Positions 56,762 through 64,000 of a stretch of 64,000 nucleotides of DNA are shown piece after piece. The first letter of the stretch is position 1. Every line of letters starts with the position of its first letter. The notes beneath the pieces are model-generated. The model saw nothing but the letters and a program-made list of their open reading frames with translations. It was not told the origin of the DNA and searched no databases. Both the position numbers and the translations under genes were made by a program. This stretch comes from Caulobacteraceae bacterium (lineage in GTDB: Bacteria > Pseudomonadota > Alphaproteobacteria > Caulobacterales > Aquidulcibacteraceae): the NCBI GenBank assembly GCA_009773335.1, contig WRPF01000010.1, forward strand, positions 41,892 through 105,891, read 5' to 3'.

Positions 56762-59700
56762 GGTGTGTCTCCCTGGGGTTGTGTGATCCGCGTTTGGGAA
56801 GAGGTGAGCGCCTTGCGCTCCGCGCCGCGGCGCCGGATCATGAGATACGCCGCGGGAATGACGAACAAGGACAGGAGCGGCGCCGAGAGCATGCCGCCGA
56901 CTAGAGGCGCCGCGATCCGGCGCATCACTTCGCCGCCAGCGCCGCCGGTCCACATGATCGGGAGCAGACCGGCCAGAACGACGGCGACGGTCATGGCCTT
57001 GGGTCTGAGGCGCAGCAGCGCGCCTTCGCGCACGGCTTCCATGATGACTGTCGGCGAGATCGCGTCGCCGCGGTCGATGCGATCCTGGAGCGCGTTGCGC
57101 AGGTAAAGCAGCATGACCACGCCGAACTCCGCCGCGAGACCGGCCAGCGCGATGAATCCGACCGCCACCGCCACCGAGAAGTCGTAACCCAGCACGTAAA
57201 CGAGCCAGATCCCGCCGATCAGCGCAAACGGCACGCTGGCCATGACCAGCGCCGCTTCGTCCGCGCGACGGAAGGTCAGGTACAGGAGCAAGAAGATGAT
57301 CGCCAATGTCGCGGGACCAACGATCATCAGTCTTTGCGCGGCGCGTTCAAGGTACTCGAACTGCCCCGAATACGCGACGCTGACGCCTGCCGGCAGCGAT
57401 GTCTGACTGGCGACGGCGCGCTGAAGGTCACGCACCACCGACGCAAGATCGCGTCCCCGCACATCGACATAGACCCAGCCCGAGAGGCGTCCGTTCTCGC
57501 TGCGGATCATGTTCGGGCCATCGACGACTTCGAGGCGCGCCACATCGCCAAGCGTCAAGCGCAGGCCCGTTTCCGTCACGATCGGCAACGCGATCAGTCG
57601 CGCCAGCGTGTCACGGGTTTCTCGGGGATATCGAAGGTTGATCGGGTAGCGGGCGCGTCCGTCAACCACTTCGCCGATGGTTTCGCCGCCGATGGCGCCG
57701 GAGACTACTGCCTGGATGTCGGCGATGGTGAGGCCATAGCGGGATGCGGCGAAGCGATCGATGTCGGCGTCGATGTAGCGTCCGCCCGTTAGCCGCTCGG
57801 CGATGGATGACGAGACGCCGGGGACGCTGCGCGCCGCCTGTTCGATCATCTGCGTCGCCATGTCGATCGATGCGAGATCAGGCCCGCTTACCTTGACGCC
57901 GATCGGGCTCTTGACGCCGGTCGCCTGCATGTCGATGCGGTTGCGGATCGGAGGAACCCAGACGTTCGTCAAACCGGGCACGCGCACGATGCGGTCGAAC
58001 TCCTCGACGAGCTTTTCCGGCGTCATGCCGGCGCGCCACTGTGATTGCGGCTTCAGGCGGATCGTCGTCTCGAACATTTCCATCGGCGCCGGGTCGGTGG
58101 CGGTCTCCGCGCGGCCGGCTTTGCCGAACACGCTCTCGACTTCGGGCACTGTCTTGATCAGGCGATCGGTGAGCTGCAGTAGCTCCGAGGCTTCGGCGGC
58201 GGAGAGACCCGGCAACGCTGTGGGCATGTAAAGCAGATCGCCCTCATTCATCGTTGGCATGAACTCGCCGCCGATGCGCAGGAGCGGCCAGGCCGTAGTC
58301 GCTAGCGCCAACGCGGCGATGACTAGAATGAGGCGCGGCGCACCGAGCGCGAAGTCAATGGCGGGCCGATAGATCGCGGTCAGAACCCGATTGATCGGAT
58401 TGGCGGCTTCAGACGGAATGCGGCCGCGTATCCAAAAGCCCATCAGCACCGGAGTCAGTGTCACGGCGAGCGCTGCGGCGGCGGCCATCGCGTAAGTCTT
58501 GGTGAAGGCGAGCGGCGCAAAAAGCTTTCCTTCCTGCGCCTGCAAGGTGAAGACCGGCAGGAAGGAGAGCGTGATGATCAACAGGCTGAAGAAGAGCGCG
58601 GGACCGACTTCGACGGACGCCTGCGTGATGACACGCCAATGATCCTCGCCCTTCGGCATCTCTCCGTCGTGCGTATCGCGCCAATTCTCCAGCTTTTTGT
58701 GGGCGTTCTCGACCATGACGATGGCGGCGTCGGTCATGGCTCCGATGGCGATGGCGATGCCTGAAAGCGACATGATGTTGGCGTCCACGCCCTGCGCGCG
58801 CATGATCAGAAACGCGGTGGCGATGCCCAGCGGCAGCGTGACGATGGCGACCATCGCCGACCGTATGTGGAAGAGAAACAGCGCGCAAACGAGCGCTACG
58901 ACGATGAACTCCTCGATGAGCTTGTGCGACAGGTTCTCGATCGCCCGGTCGATGAGCGCCGAGCGGTCGTAGGTGGTGACGATTTCGACGCCCGCGGGCA
59001 GGCTGCGCTTCAATGCTACGAGACGCGCCTGGACTTCGGCGATGACTTCGCGGGCGTTGGCGCCAGCGCGGATGACGACCACGCCGCCGGCCACCTCGCC
59101 CTCGCCGTTGAGTTCGGCGATTCCGCGTCGCGACTCCGGGCCGATCTGGATCCATGCCACGTCTCCGAGCGTCACTGGCGCGCCGTTGAGGCCAAGACCA
59201 AGCGGGATCGAGCGGAAATCGTCGAGAGAGCGAAGGTAGCCGCTGGCGCGGACGATGCTTTCGGCTTCGCCCTGTTCGATGCTGCCGCCGCCGGCTTCCT
59301 GGTTGGCGCTACGCACGGCTTCGGTGATCCGCGCTTGAGCAATCCCGTATGCGGCCATGCGTTCGGGATCGAGGACGATCTGGTACTGGCGCACCATCCC
59401 GCCGATAGATGCGACCTCGGCGACGCCGGGAACGGTCTTCAGTTCGTATCGCAGGAGCCAGTCCTGGATGCCGCGGAGCTGCGACAGATCATGCCGTCCG
59501 CTGCGATCGATCAGCGCATACTGAAACACCCAGCCGACACCGGTGGCGTCTGGTCCTAGCGATGTGCGCGCGGCGGCGGGGAGGCGGCTCTGCACCTGGC
59601 TCAGATATTCAAGCACGCGCGATCGCGCCCAATAGAGGTCCGTGCCGTCCTCGAAGATCACGTAGACGAATGAATCGCCGAGAAAGGAGTATCCGCGCAC

Positions 59701-59943
59701 GGTCTGTGCGCCGGGCACCGACAGCATGGTGCTGGTCAGCGGGTATGTGACCTGGTCCTCGACGATCTGCGGCGCCTGACCCGGATAGGTGGTGCGGATG
59801 ACGACCTGGACGTCGGAGAGGTCGGGGATGGCGTCCACCGGCGTCGAACGCACGGCGATGGCGCCGGCGACCGCGAGCGCCAGCGTTGCGAGAACGACAA
59901 GGAACCGGTTGGCGACGGACCAGCGGATGACGGCGGCGATCAT
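56758..59943 (-). CDS. cusA: CusA-type Cu(I)/Ag(I) RND efflux pump (copy 2)
   Basis: A 1061-residue pump of exactly the same length as copy 1 and alike along its whole length. It keeps the helix-4 pattern [18 protein letters not shown] (Val to Thr change) and the three path methionines in [21 protein letters not shown] and NRIDMQATG. Expected to work with its own CusB and CusC. It overlaps both neighbours by four bases. Whether the two pumps differ in metal or in expression is unknown. Confidence 0.94.
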   Translation of the reverse strand: MIAAVIRWSVANRFLVVLATLALAVAGAIAVRSTPVDAIPDLSDVQVVIRTTYPGQAPQIVEDQVTYPLTSTMLSVPGAQTVRGYSFLGDSFVYVIFEDGTDLYWARSRVLEYLSQVQSRLPAAARTSLGPDATGVGWVFQYALIDRSGRHDLSQLRGIQDWLLRYELKTVPGVAEVASIGGMVRQYQIVLDPERMAAYGIAQARITEAVRSANQEAGGGSIEQGEAESIVRASGYLRSLDDFRSIPLGLGLNGAPVTLGDVAWIQIGPESRRGIAELNGEGEVAGGVVVIRAGANAREVIAEVQARLVALKRSLPAGVEIVTTYDRSALIDRAIENLSHKLIEEFIVVALVCALFLFHIRSAMVAIVTLPLGIATAFLIMRAQGVDANIMSLSGIAIAIGAMTDAAIVMVENAHKKLENWRDTHDGEMPKGEDHWRVITQASVEVGPALFFSLLIITLSFLPVFTLQAQEGKLFAPLAFTKTYAMAAAAALAVTLTPVLMGFWIRGRIPSEAANPINRVLTAIYRPAIDFALGAPRLILVIAALALATTAWPLLRIGGEFMPTMNEGDLLYMPTALPGLSAAEASELLQLTDRLIKTVPEVESVFGKAGRAETATDPAPMEMFETTIRLKPQSQWRAGMTPEKLVEEFDRIVRVPGLTNVWVPPIRNRIDMQATGVKSPIGVKVSGPDLASIDMATQMIEQAARSVPGVSSSIAERLTGGRYIDADIDRFAASRYGLTIADIQAVVSGAIGGETIGEVVDGRARYPINLRYPRETRDTLARLIALPIVTETGLRLTLGDVARLEVVDGPNMIRSENGRLSGWVYVDVRGRDLASVVRDLQRAVASQTSLPAGVSVAYSGQFEYLERAAQRLMIVGPATLAIIFLLLYLTFRRADEAALVMASVPFALIGGIWLVYVLGYDFSVAVAVGFIALAGLAAEFGVVMLLYLRNALQDRIDRGDAISPTVIMEAVREGALLRLRPKAMTVAVVLAGLLPIMWTGGAGGEVMRRIAAPLVGGMLSAPLLSLFVIPAAYLMIRRRGAERKALTSSQTRITQPQGDTP

Positions 59944-61421
59944 CGCGGACGCTCCGTCTTGCGGATATCTTCGATGACATAGCCCTGGTCATTCTGGCGG
60001 AACCGGAACGCCACCCAGTCGCCAACGGCGAGCCCTCTGCCAGCCTGGTCGGGCGATTTCTGGAACTGCATCGTCATGCCCGGCCACGACAGGCTTGCGA
60101 CCGGGCCGTGCGCGATCATGATTCCGTCAGCATTGATCGCCGTGATCCGCCCAGTCGCGTCGTGCGATTGTTGCACTACGGGCGATCCTGAAGACGCCTC
60201 CAGTCGTTCGAGCGCGCCGGTGAGGCTTGCCTCGGAGTCGATCAGGAACTGGCCCGACGCGACGACGCGTTGACCAGCTGTGAGCCCGCGGCGCACCTCG
60301 ATCCGGTCGCCGCTCTCGACGCCGAGTTCAACTTCGACCGGATCGTATCGCCCGCTCGCAATCGCGGTAATGACGACGTTTCGACGGCCCGTGCGGATCA
60401 CCGCCTCTGACGGCACGAATATAACCTCGCGCGCATTCGCGTCGGCAAGCTGGACTTCGGCCGTCATGCCCGGGCGCAATCGACCATTCGGGTTCGGCAG
60501 AGCGATACGCACTTCGACCGTCCGCGTTGCCGTATCGGCGGCGGGCAGAACACTCTCGATACGCCCGCTGAAGCTCTCGCCGGGAAAGGCTGGCAGCGAA
60601 GCCGTCACACGGCCGCCCGACCGTGCGATACCTGCGTCGGCTTGCGGTACGGAGGCGATCAGCCAGACCGGCGACATGCCGCTGATGGACGCGAGCATGG
60701 AGCCAGAAACGACTGTCATGCCCTCGCGTGCGTCGAGCGCGGTGATCGCGCCGGCGACGGGCGCTGTGATGGTGACGACCGGCCTTGGCGCGCCATCGCG
60801 GTCGATGCGCTCAATCAACGCATTCGGCATGCCGAGCATGGCCAGACGCTGGCGGGCCGCCCGCGCGATCTCGCCGCCCGATTGGCGTAGAGCCAGATAC
60901 TCCGCCTGCGCCGCCGCCCATTCCGGAACGCGGATATCGACAATGGGTGCGCCTCGCGCCACGACATCGCCTATGGCGCGGCGGTGCGTGCGTTCCACGA
61001 AACCGCCCGTGCGCGCCTGAACGATCGCGACGTCCCGCCCATTGAACGTGACGATGCCGGCGGCGCGCACGGAACGTGCCAACGGCGCCCGCTCGACTGT
61101 AGCGAGGCGAATACCGACATTCTGCGCGACGCCCGGATCGATGCGCACGCCGCCGCCCTGCGAACCCTCATCGGCGTAACGCGGGACGAGCTGCATATCC
61201 ATGAAGGGTGACTTGCCGCCCTTGTCGAACTTCTGCGCTGGCACCATCGGGTCGTACCAGTAGAGAACCTCGCGATCGGACTCCGCTTGCATCGTCTCGC
61301 CGCCTGCGCCGCGCTGGGCGCCGATCAGGTATCCGCCTCCACCCGCCGCGAGGGCGACCACTGCGACGCCAACCGCGATAAGAACAGGGCGCGATAAGCC
61401 GCGTTTGATTTCCTCGGTCAT
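59940..61421 (-). CDS. cusB: CusB-type membrane-fusion protein with fused CusF domain (copy 2)
   Basis: A 493-residue adaptor with an N-terminal anchor ([22 protein letters not shown]), the metal motif [18 protein letters not shown], the usual adaptor domains, and a C-terminal CusF domain with His in IAHGPV and Trp/Met/Met in [10 protein letters not shown]. Layout equals copy 1. The ATG at 61421 overlaps the cusC stop. An in-frame extension to 62249 runs antisense-like through cusC and is rejected. Confidence 0.93.
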   Translation of the reverse strand: MTEEIKRGLSRPVLIAVGVAVVALAAGGGGYLIGAQRGAGGETMQAESDREVLYWYDPMVPAQKFDKGGKSPFMDMQLVPRYADEGSQGGGVRIDPGVAQNVGIRLATVERAPLARSVRAAGIVTFNGRDVAIVQARTGGFVERTHRRAIGDVVARGAPIVDIRVPEWAAAQAEYLALRQSGGEIARAARQRLAMLGMPNALIERIDRDGAPRPVVTITAPVAGAITALDAREGMTVVSGSMLASISGMSPVWLIASVPQADAGIARSGGRVTASLPAFPGESFSGRIESVLPAADTATRTVEVRIALPNPNGRLRPGMTAEVQLADANAREVIFVPSEAVIRTGRRNVVITAIASGRYDPVEVELGVESGDRIEVRRGLTAGQRVVASGQFLIDSEASLTGALERLEASSGSPVVQQSHDATGRITAINADGIMIAHGPVASLSWPGMTMQFQKSPDQAGRGLAVGDWVAFRFRQNDQGYVIEDIRKTERPR

Positions 61422-62653
61422 GGCGGTGTTTCCCCATACTCCAGTGAAAGCGCCGCTCCGATCAGCGCAAGGCGCTCTTCGAGATCGACGAGATCGATTT
61501 CGGCTTCCAAGACCGCAGTGCGCGCGTCGATCAACTGCGTGACGCTGCCCGAACCGGCGCCATGCGCGCCGATCGCCGCCGCCGCGCGCTGGCGCGCCAA
61601 CGGCAACCGGACATCGCGCGCGCGCGTCAGGTTGGCCGACAGCGCCGCATACTCGGCAAGTCGCTGTTCCAGCAGGGCTGTGTGTTCGCGCAACGCGGCC
61701 TCTTGCTCGGATGCAACGCGCGCAGCATCGAAACGCCGCGCTTCGACGATCGGTTTCTGACGGCCGCCCTGAAACAACGGCAAACCGATGCGCACGCCGA
61801 CCGAAGCAAGGTCGCCGAAGCTGGGATCGCGCCGGCCATAGGAGGCTTCCCAGGCCCAGTCCGGTTTGGTTTCCGAGCGCGCCATGGCGACATTCGCATC
61901 GGCCAACGCGCGCTCCGCCCGATAGGCGATAAACGCAGGATGGCGCTGGATATGATCGCGCAGGTGCGCGGCGTCGATGCGAAATGCGGGCTGTTCGGGA
62001 GCGAGTGGGGCATCTGCGGCGTCGCCGATCCAGCGCCGCAACGCCGCGCGTGCCGCCACCACCGCCGCCGCCGCTTCGCCCCGGCGATCTTCGACCTGGG
62101 CTGCGTCGATGGCTGCGACCACGGTCTCGTCCAGGGTGGCGCCGCCGCCGCCGAACCGTCCGCGGATCGCCTCGGAGCGCAGATGCGCCTCCTGTTCGAG
62201 CCCGTCGATGATCGCCGCCCGGCGCAGGGCGAAGTGCAGCGCGATCCACGCCTGCGCGGCGCCAAGGCGTGCGTCGAGGCCGGCGACGTTCAGTCCGGCC
62301 TTCGCTTTCTCTGCTTCCGCCGTGGCGACGGCGGTTCGGGCGCGCCGCTCCGCACGGTTCGGCACGTCCTGCATGATACCGACGCGCTGCATTGTGAAAT
62401 CGTCGCGCGTGAGACTGCCGGCGTTCGGGCCCGTCACCGGGACATCGTTGAAACCGAGAACCAGTTGCGGGTCCGGCAGGCGTCCAGAGGGGCCGATCGA
62501 TCGCTGAGCGGCTTCCACCGCGGCGCGTTGCGCCTCGATGGTCGGGCCGTCATTGGCGGCGCGCTCGACCGCTTCCGAGAAACTCAGAGATGATTGCGCG
62601 TGCGCCAAGGGCGCAGCGCCGACGGCAATACAGATGAGCCAATTTCTGGTCAT
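61418..62653 (-). CDS. cusC: CusC-type outer-membrane factor (copy 2)
   Basis: A 411-residue TolC-family duct: a signal peptide (LICIAVGAAPLAHAQ), then LSFSEAVERAANDGPTI and the second repeat WAWEASYGRRDPSFGDLASVG. It shares PDPQLVLGF/L and the C-terminal ALSLEYGE with copy 1. The ATG at 62653 opens the signal peptide; a longer frame to 62707 has no support. Confidence 0.9.
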   Translation of the reverse strand: MTRNWLICIAVGAAPLAHAQSSLSFSEAVERAANDGPTIEAQRAAVEAAQRSIGPSGRLPDPQLVLGFNDVPVTGPNAGSLTRDDFTMQRVGIMQDVPNRAERRARTAVATAEAEKAKAGLNVAGLDARLGAAQAWIALHFALRRAAIIDGLEQEAHLRSEAIRGRFGGGGATLDETVVAAIDAAQVEDRRGEAAAAVVAARAALRRWIGDAADAPLAPEQPAFRIDAAHLRDHIQRHPAFIAYRAERALADANVAMARSETKPDWAWEASYGRRDPSFGDLASVGVRIGLPLFQGGRQKPIVEARRFDAARVASEQEAALREHTALLEQRLAEYAALSANLTRARDVRLPLARQRAAAAIGAHGAGSGSVTQLIDARTAVLEAEIDLVDLEERLALIGAALSLEYGETPP

Positions 62654-62715
62654 GAACGCTCTCCGGAGAGAGAGTGTGGCGGCGAATGGTTTCCCGTTCG
62701 CCGCCACGCTCTTTG

Positions 62716-63171
62716 TTAACGCTTCATGATCCGGTCGATGGTCTGGGCGCCGCCATCACCCTCCTTGAGGCTGAAGCAGACCTTGTCGCCTACCGCCAGA
62801 CCTTGCAGCGACTGCACTTCGGTGACCGCGAACGCCATGGTCATCGCCGGCATTCCACGCGATCTGATCTGTGCATGGCGAACCGTGGCTGTGGCCGCTG
62901 AAACGGCGGTGATCACGCCCATGCCTTCGTAGGACATGCAGTCGGCCTCGCCGCCCTGGTGACGATCCCGCACCAGTGTTACCGGGCCCCGTTGCCCGGA
63001 AGCGAACTGGAGCGCGGCGCTGAGTGCGCTGGGGCCAGCCCGGTGATGCGCGCAAGGCGCGGTCTGCGGGGCGACGACGATGGAATGCGACATGTTGTGG
63101 TGGGCGAACGCGCTGGTTGGCGAGAGTGCGAGTGCGGCCATGCCGATGACGGCGGCCAAAAGGGTACGCAT
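62716..63171 (-). CDS. CusF-fold periplasmic protein with altered metal site and extra cysteines
   Basis: A 151-residue protein with a signal peptide (LLAAVIGMAALALSPTSAFA), a His-rich start (HHNMSHS) and a C-terminal CusF-like fold. The metal site reads HAQIRSRGMPAMTMAF, so the usual Trp is replaced by Met while His and the two Met remain. Three cysteines (APCAHH, EADCMS, KVCFSL) are not found in the other CusF copies here. It has no counterpart in the first cus operon. Confidence 0.78.
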   Translation of the reverse strand: MRTLLAAVIGMAALALSPTSAFAHHNMSHSIVVAPQTAPCAHHRAGPSALSAALQFASGQRGPVTLVRDRHQGGEADCMSYEGMGVITAVSAATATVRHAQIRSRGMPAMTMAFAVTEVQSLQGLAVGDKVCFSLKEGDGGAQTIDRIMKR

Positions 63172-63296
63172 GATAGACTCCGTGTGATTTTCGATGGGAA
63201 ACGGCGCGCAGACTTGCGCGGCGGGACGCGTTTGGGGCGCTCAGGGCGCGCCAGCCCGCGGACGCTCAAACGCATCCACGGGGCGTCTTTCGAGAG

Positions 63297-63629
63297 TCAC
63301 ACGGTTCGGGGAGGTCGCCAGAATTCGCGCGGCCGGCCGTCGGGCGCCGTCGCAGGCTGCAGGATCGGACGCTCGATCGCCACCATCGCCCGCGACAGGC
63401 GGATCGGCTCAGGGCTCGGCATCACGCTGGGTGGTGCACGACAGGCCTGACCCATCATGCAGTCGTCCATCGATTTGATCGGACCGTCCTGGTCGCCTTC
63501 GTCGTCGCAGCAGTCATGCGACATCGAACCCGAGGAATGCATCGGGCAGGCAGGCCCCGCCACGGCGGTTGAGACGCCGCTCGTGAGCATGGCCAAAGCC
63601 AGCAAAAAGGTTAACCAGAACCGGTGCAT
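63297..63629 (-). CDS. periplasmic Cys-rich protein, HDCC/CxMGQACR family (copy 2)
   Basis: A 110-residue secreted protein: a signal peptide (FWLTFLLALAMLTSGVSTAVA), C-P-M-H, SHDCCDDEGD, DDCMMGQACR, ending FWRPPRTV. It shares every cysteine and the C-terminal WRPPR with the protein at 44036-44383. The ATG at 63629 begins the signal peptide. It lies between the small membrane gene and the altered CusF gene. Confidence 0.75.
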   Translation of the reverse strand: MHRFWLTFLLALAMLTSGVSTAVAGPACPMHSSGSMSHDCCDDEGDQDGPIKSMDDCMMGQACRAPPSVMPSPEPIRLSRAMVAIERPILQPATAPDGRPREFWRPPRTV

Positions 63630-63689
63630 CGCGTCAGTATAGTGCCCAATGATCGACATTCGGTCAATTCGACGTGGCGGGCACCGTCG

Positions 63690-63824
63690 TTACACAATGT
63701 CGTCTTGAATGGCCGAATAAGCAGGAGCGGCCTGTTGGTGAAGGCGGACCCGGACCGCCGACACGGCGATAATGAGGAGGAGGGCTGCCAGCGGAAACCA
63801 GGCGGGAGGTGAAAGCAGCGGCAT
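63690..63824 (-). CDS. 44-residue single-span membrane protein
   Basis: A frame reading MPLLSPPAWFPLAALLLIIAV followed by a basic/polar tail (RVRLHQQAAPAYSAIQDDIV). One membrane helix and a short tail. It is the first frame after the MerR-type promoter, about 20 bases past its expected start, so it probably heads the second cus operon. A ribosome site is not clear, which lowers certainty. Confidence 0.5.
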   Translation of the reverse strand: MPLLSPPAWFPLAALLLIIAVSAVRVRLHQQAAPAYSAIQDDIV

Positions 63825-63853
63825 TGGAAGGGCCTCGAATTTCGACGCCCAAT

Positions 63854-63884
63854 CGTCTACATTCTCTAGTGACTAGAGGATCAA
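63854..63884 (-). promoter_or_regulatory. MerR-type promoter of the second cus operon
   Basis: Read on the minus strand: TTGATC (-35, 63879-63884), a 19-base spacer containing the perfect dyad CTCTAGT-C-ACTAGAG (63864-63878), and TAGACG (-10, 63854-63859). A dyad inside a 19-base spacer is the MerR-family hallmark. The divergent merR-family gene starts nine bases away. Confidence 0.75.
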
Positions 63885-63892
63885 GAGCAAAA

Positions 63893-64000
63893 ATGCAGGC
63901 TATCGGCGCTGTCGCCAATCACACCGGACTGAAGATCCCGACCATCCGCTTCTACGAGCAGGAGGGGCTCATCCGCGCGCCCGACCGCACGGGTAGCGGG
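63893..64000 (+). CDS. MerR-family metal-responsive regulator (partial, runs off window)
   Basis: The first 36 codons read MQAIGAVANHTGLKIPTIRF and YEQEGLIRAPDRTGSG, the MerR N-terminal helix-turn-helix. The metal-binding C-terminus lies beyond the edge, so the metal cannot be told. It is divergent from the second cus operon, which it likely controls. It is not the same as hmrR at 51732, whose N-terminus differs. Confidence 0.88.
   Translation, partial: MQAIGAVANHTGLKIPTIRFYEQEGLIRAPDRTGSG

Noticed and set aside
59940..62249. A longer cusB2 start reaching into cusC2
   Set aside because: The added residues are Arg-rich nonsense in the wrong frame of cusC2, and the ATG at 61421 gives the family N-terminus with a four-base overlap.

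Overview
The window looks like accessory DNA of a GC-rich alphaproteobacterium. Supporting signs are a Ti-plasmid-type TraA relaxase, an HmrR-type copper regulator, a NasS/NasT nitrate system and ANTAR-type leader control. Genus cannot be set from the sequence alone. No rRNA operon, CRISPR array or intact housekeeping gene was seen. Two short 5' fragments of dusA (20787 and 55868, both on +) look like junctions of integrative elements placed in tandem at the dusA attachment site.

Region 1 (1-20.8 kb) is a mobilizable integrative element. It carries an ArdC-like antirestriction protein, a soluble VirD4/TraG-type coupling protein, a probable oriT between two divergent transfer genes, and a TraA relaxase-helicase. 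These are followed by a ParA partition module with small DNA-binding proteins, flanked by two related membrane/coiled-coil proteins. Then come a PstI/BsuBI-type restriction-modification pair, a zinc-hook SMC-like ATPase and a tyrosine integrase next to the first dusA fragment. No VirB/T4SS channel genes are present.

Region 2 (20.9-37.5 kb) begins with a gene cut by an IS3-family element. The IS also truncates a decayed ATP-grasp-like gene, and a broken moaD lies beside it. Next are Mo-cofactor genes (moaA, mobA) and a complete assimilatory nitrate pathway on the minus strand: porin, NrtABD transporter, NirBD nitrite reductase, NasA nitrate reductase and a siroheme methyltransferase. The operon leader has an intrinsic terminator preceded by a hexaloop hairpin, which fits antitermination by NasT, whose gene lies just upstream with nasS.

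Region 3 (37.6-64 kb) is a copper/silver resistance island. Two homologous cusC-B-A-F operons (37.7-44.4 kb and 56.4-63.8 kb) lie on either side of a central block: a CusF-like protein, a DUF2231-like protein, multicopper oxidase CopA, outer-membrane CopB, a CnrYXH-like sigma/anti-sigma/sensor set, a DUF411 protein, small membrane proteins and lipoproteins, HmrR with a textbook MerR-type promoter, a P1B copper ATPase and a methyltransferase. The second cus operon appears to be driven by a MerR-family regulator whose gene runs off the right edge. The second dusA fragment lies between the central block and the second cus operon, so that operon probably belongs to a separately acquired element. 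The proposed division of labour is export of Cu(I)/Ag(I) from the cytoplasm by the P-type ATPase, oxidation or binding in the periplasm by CopA and the CusF-fold proteins, and expulsion across the envelope by CusCBA.
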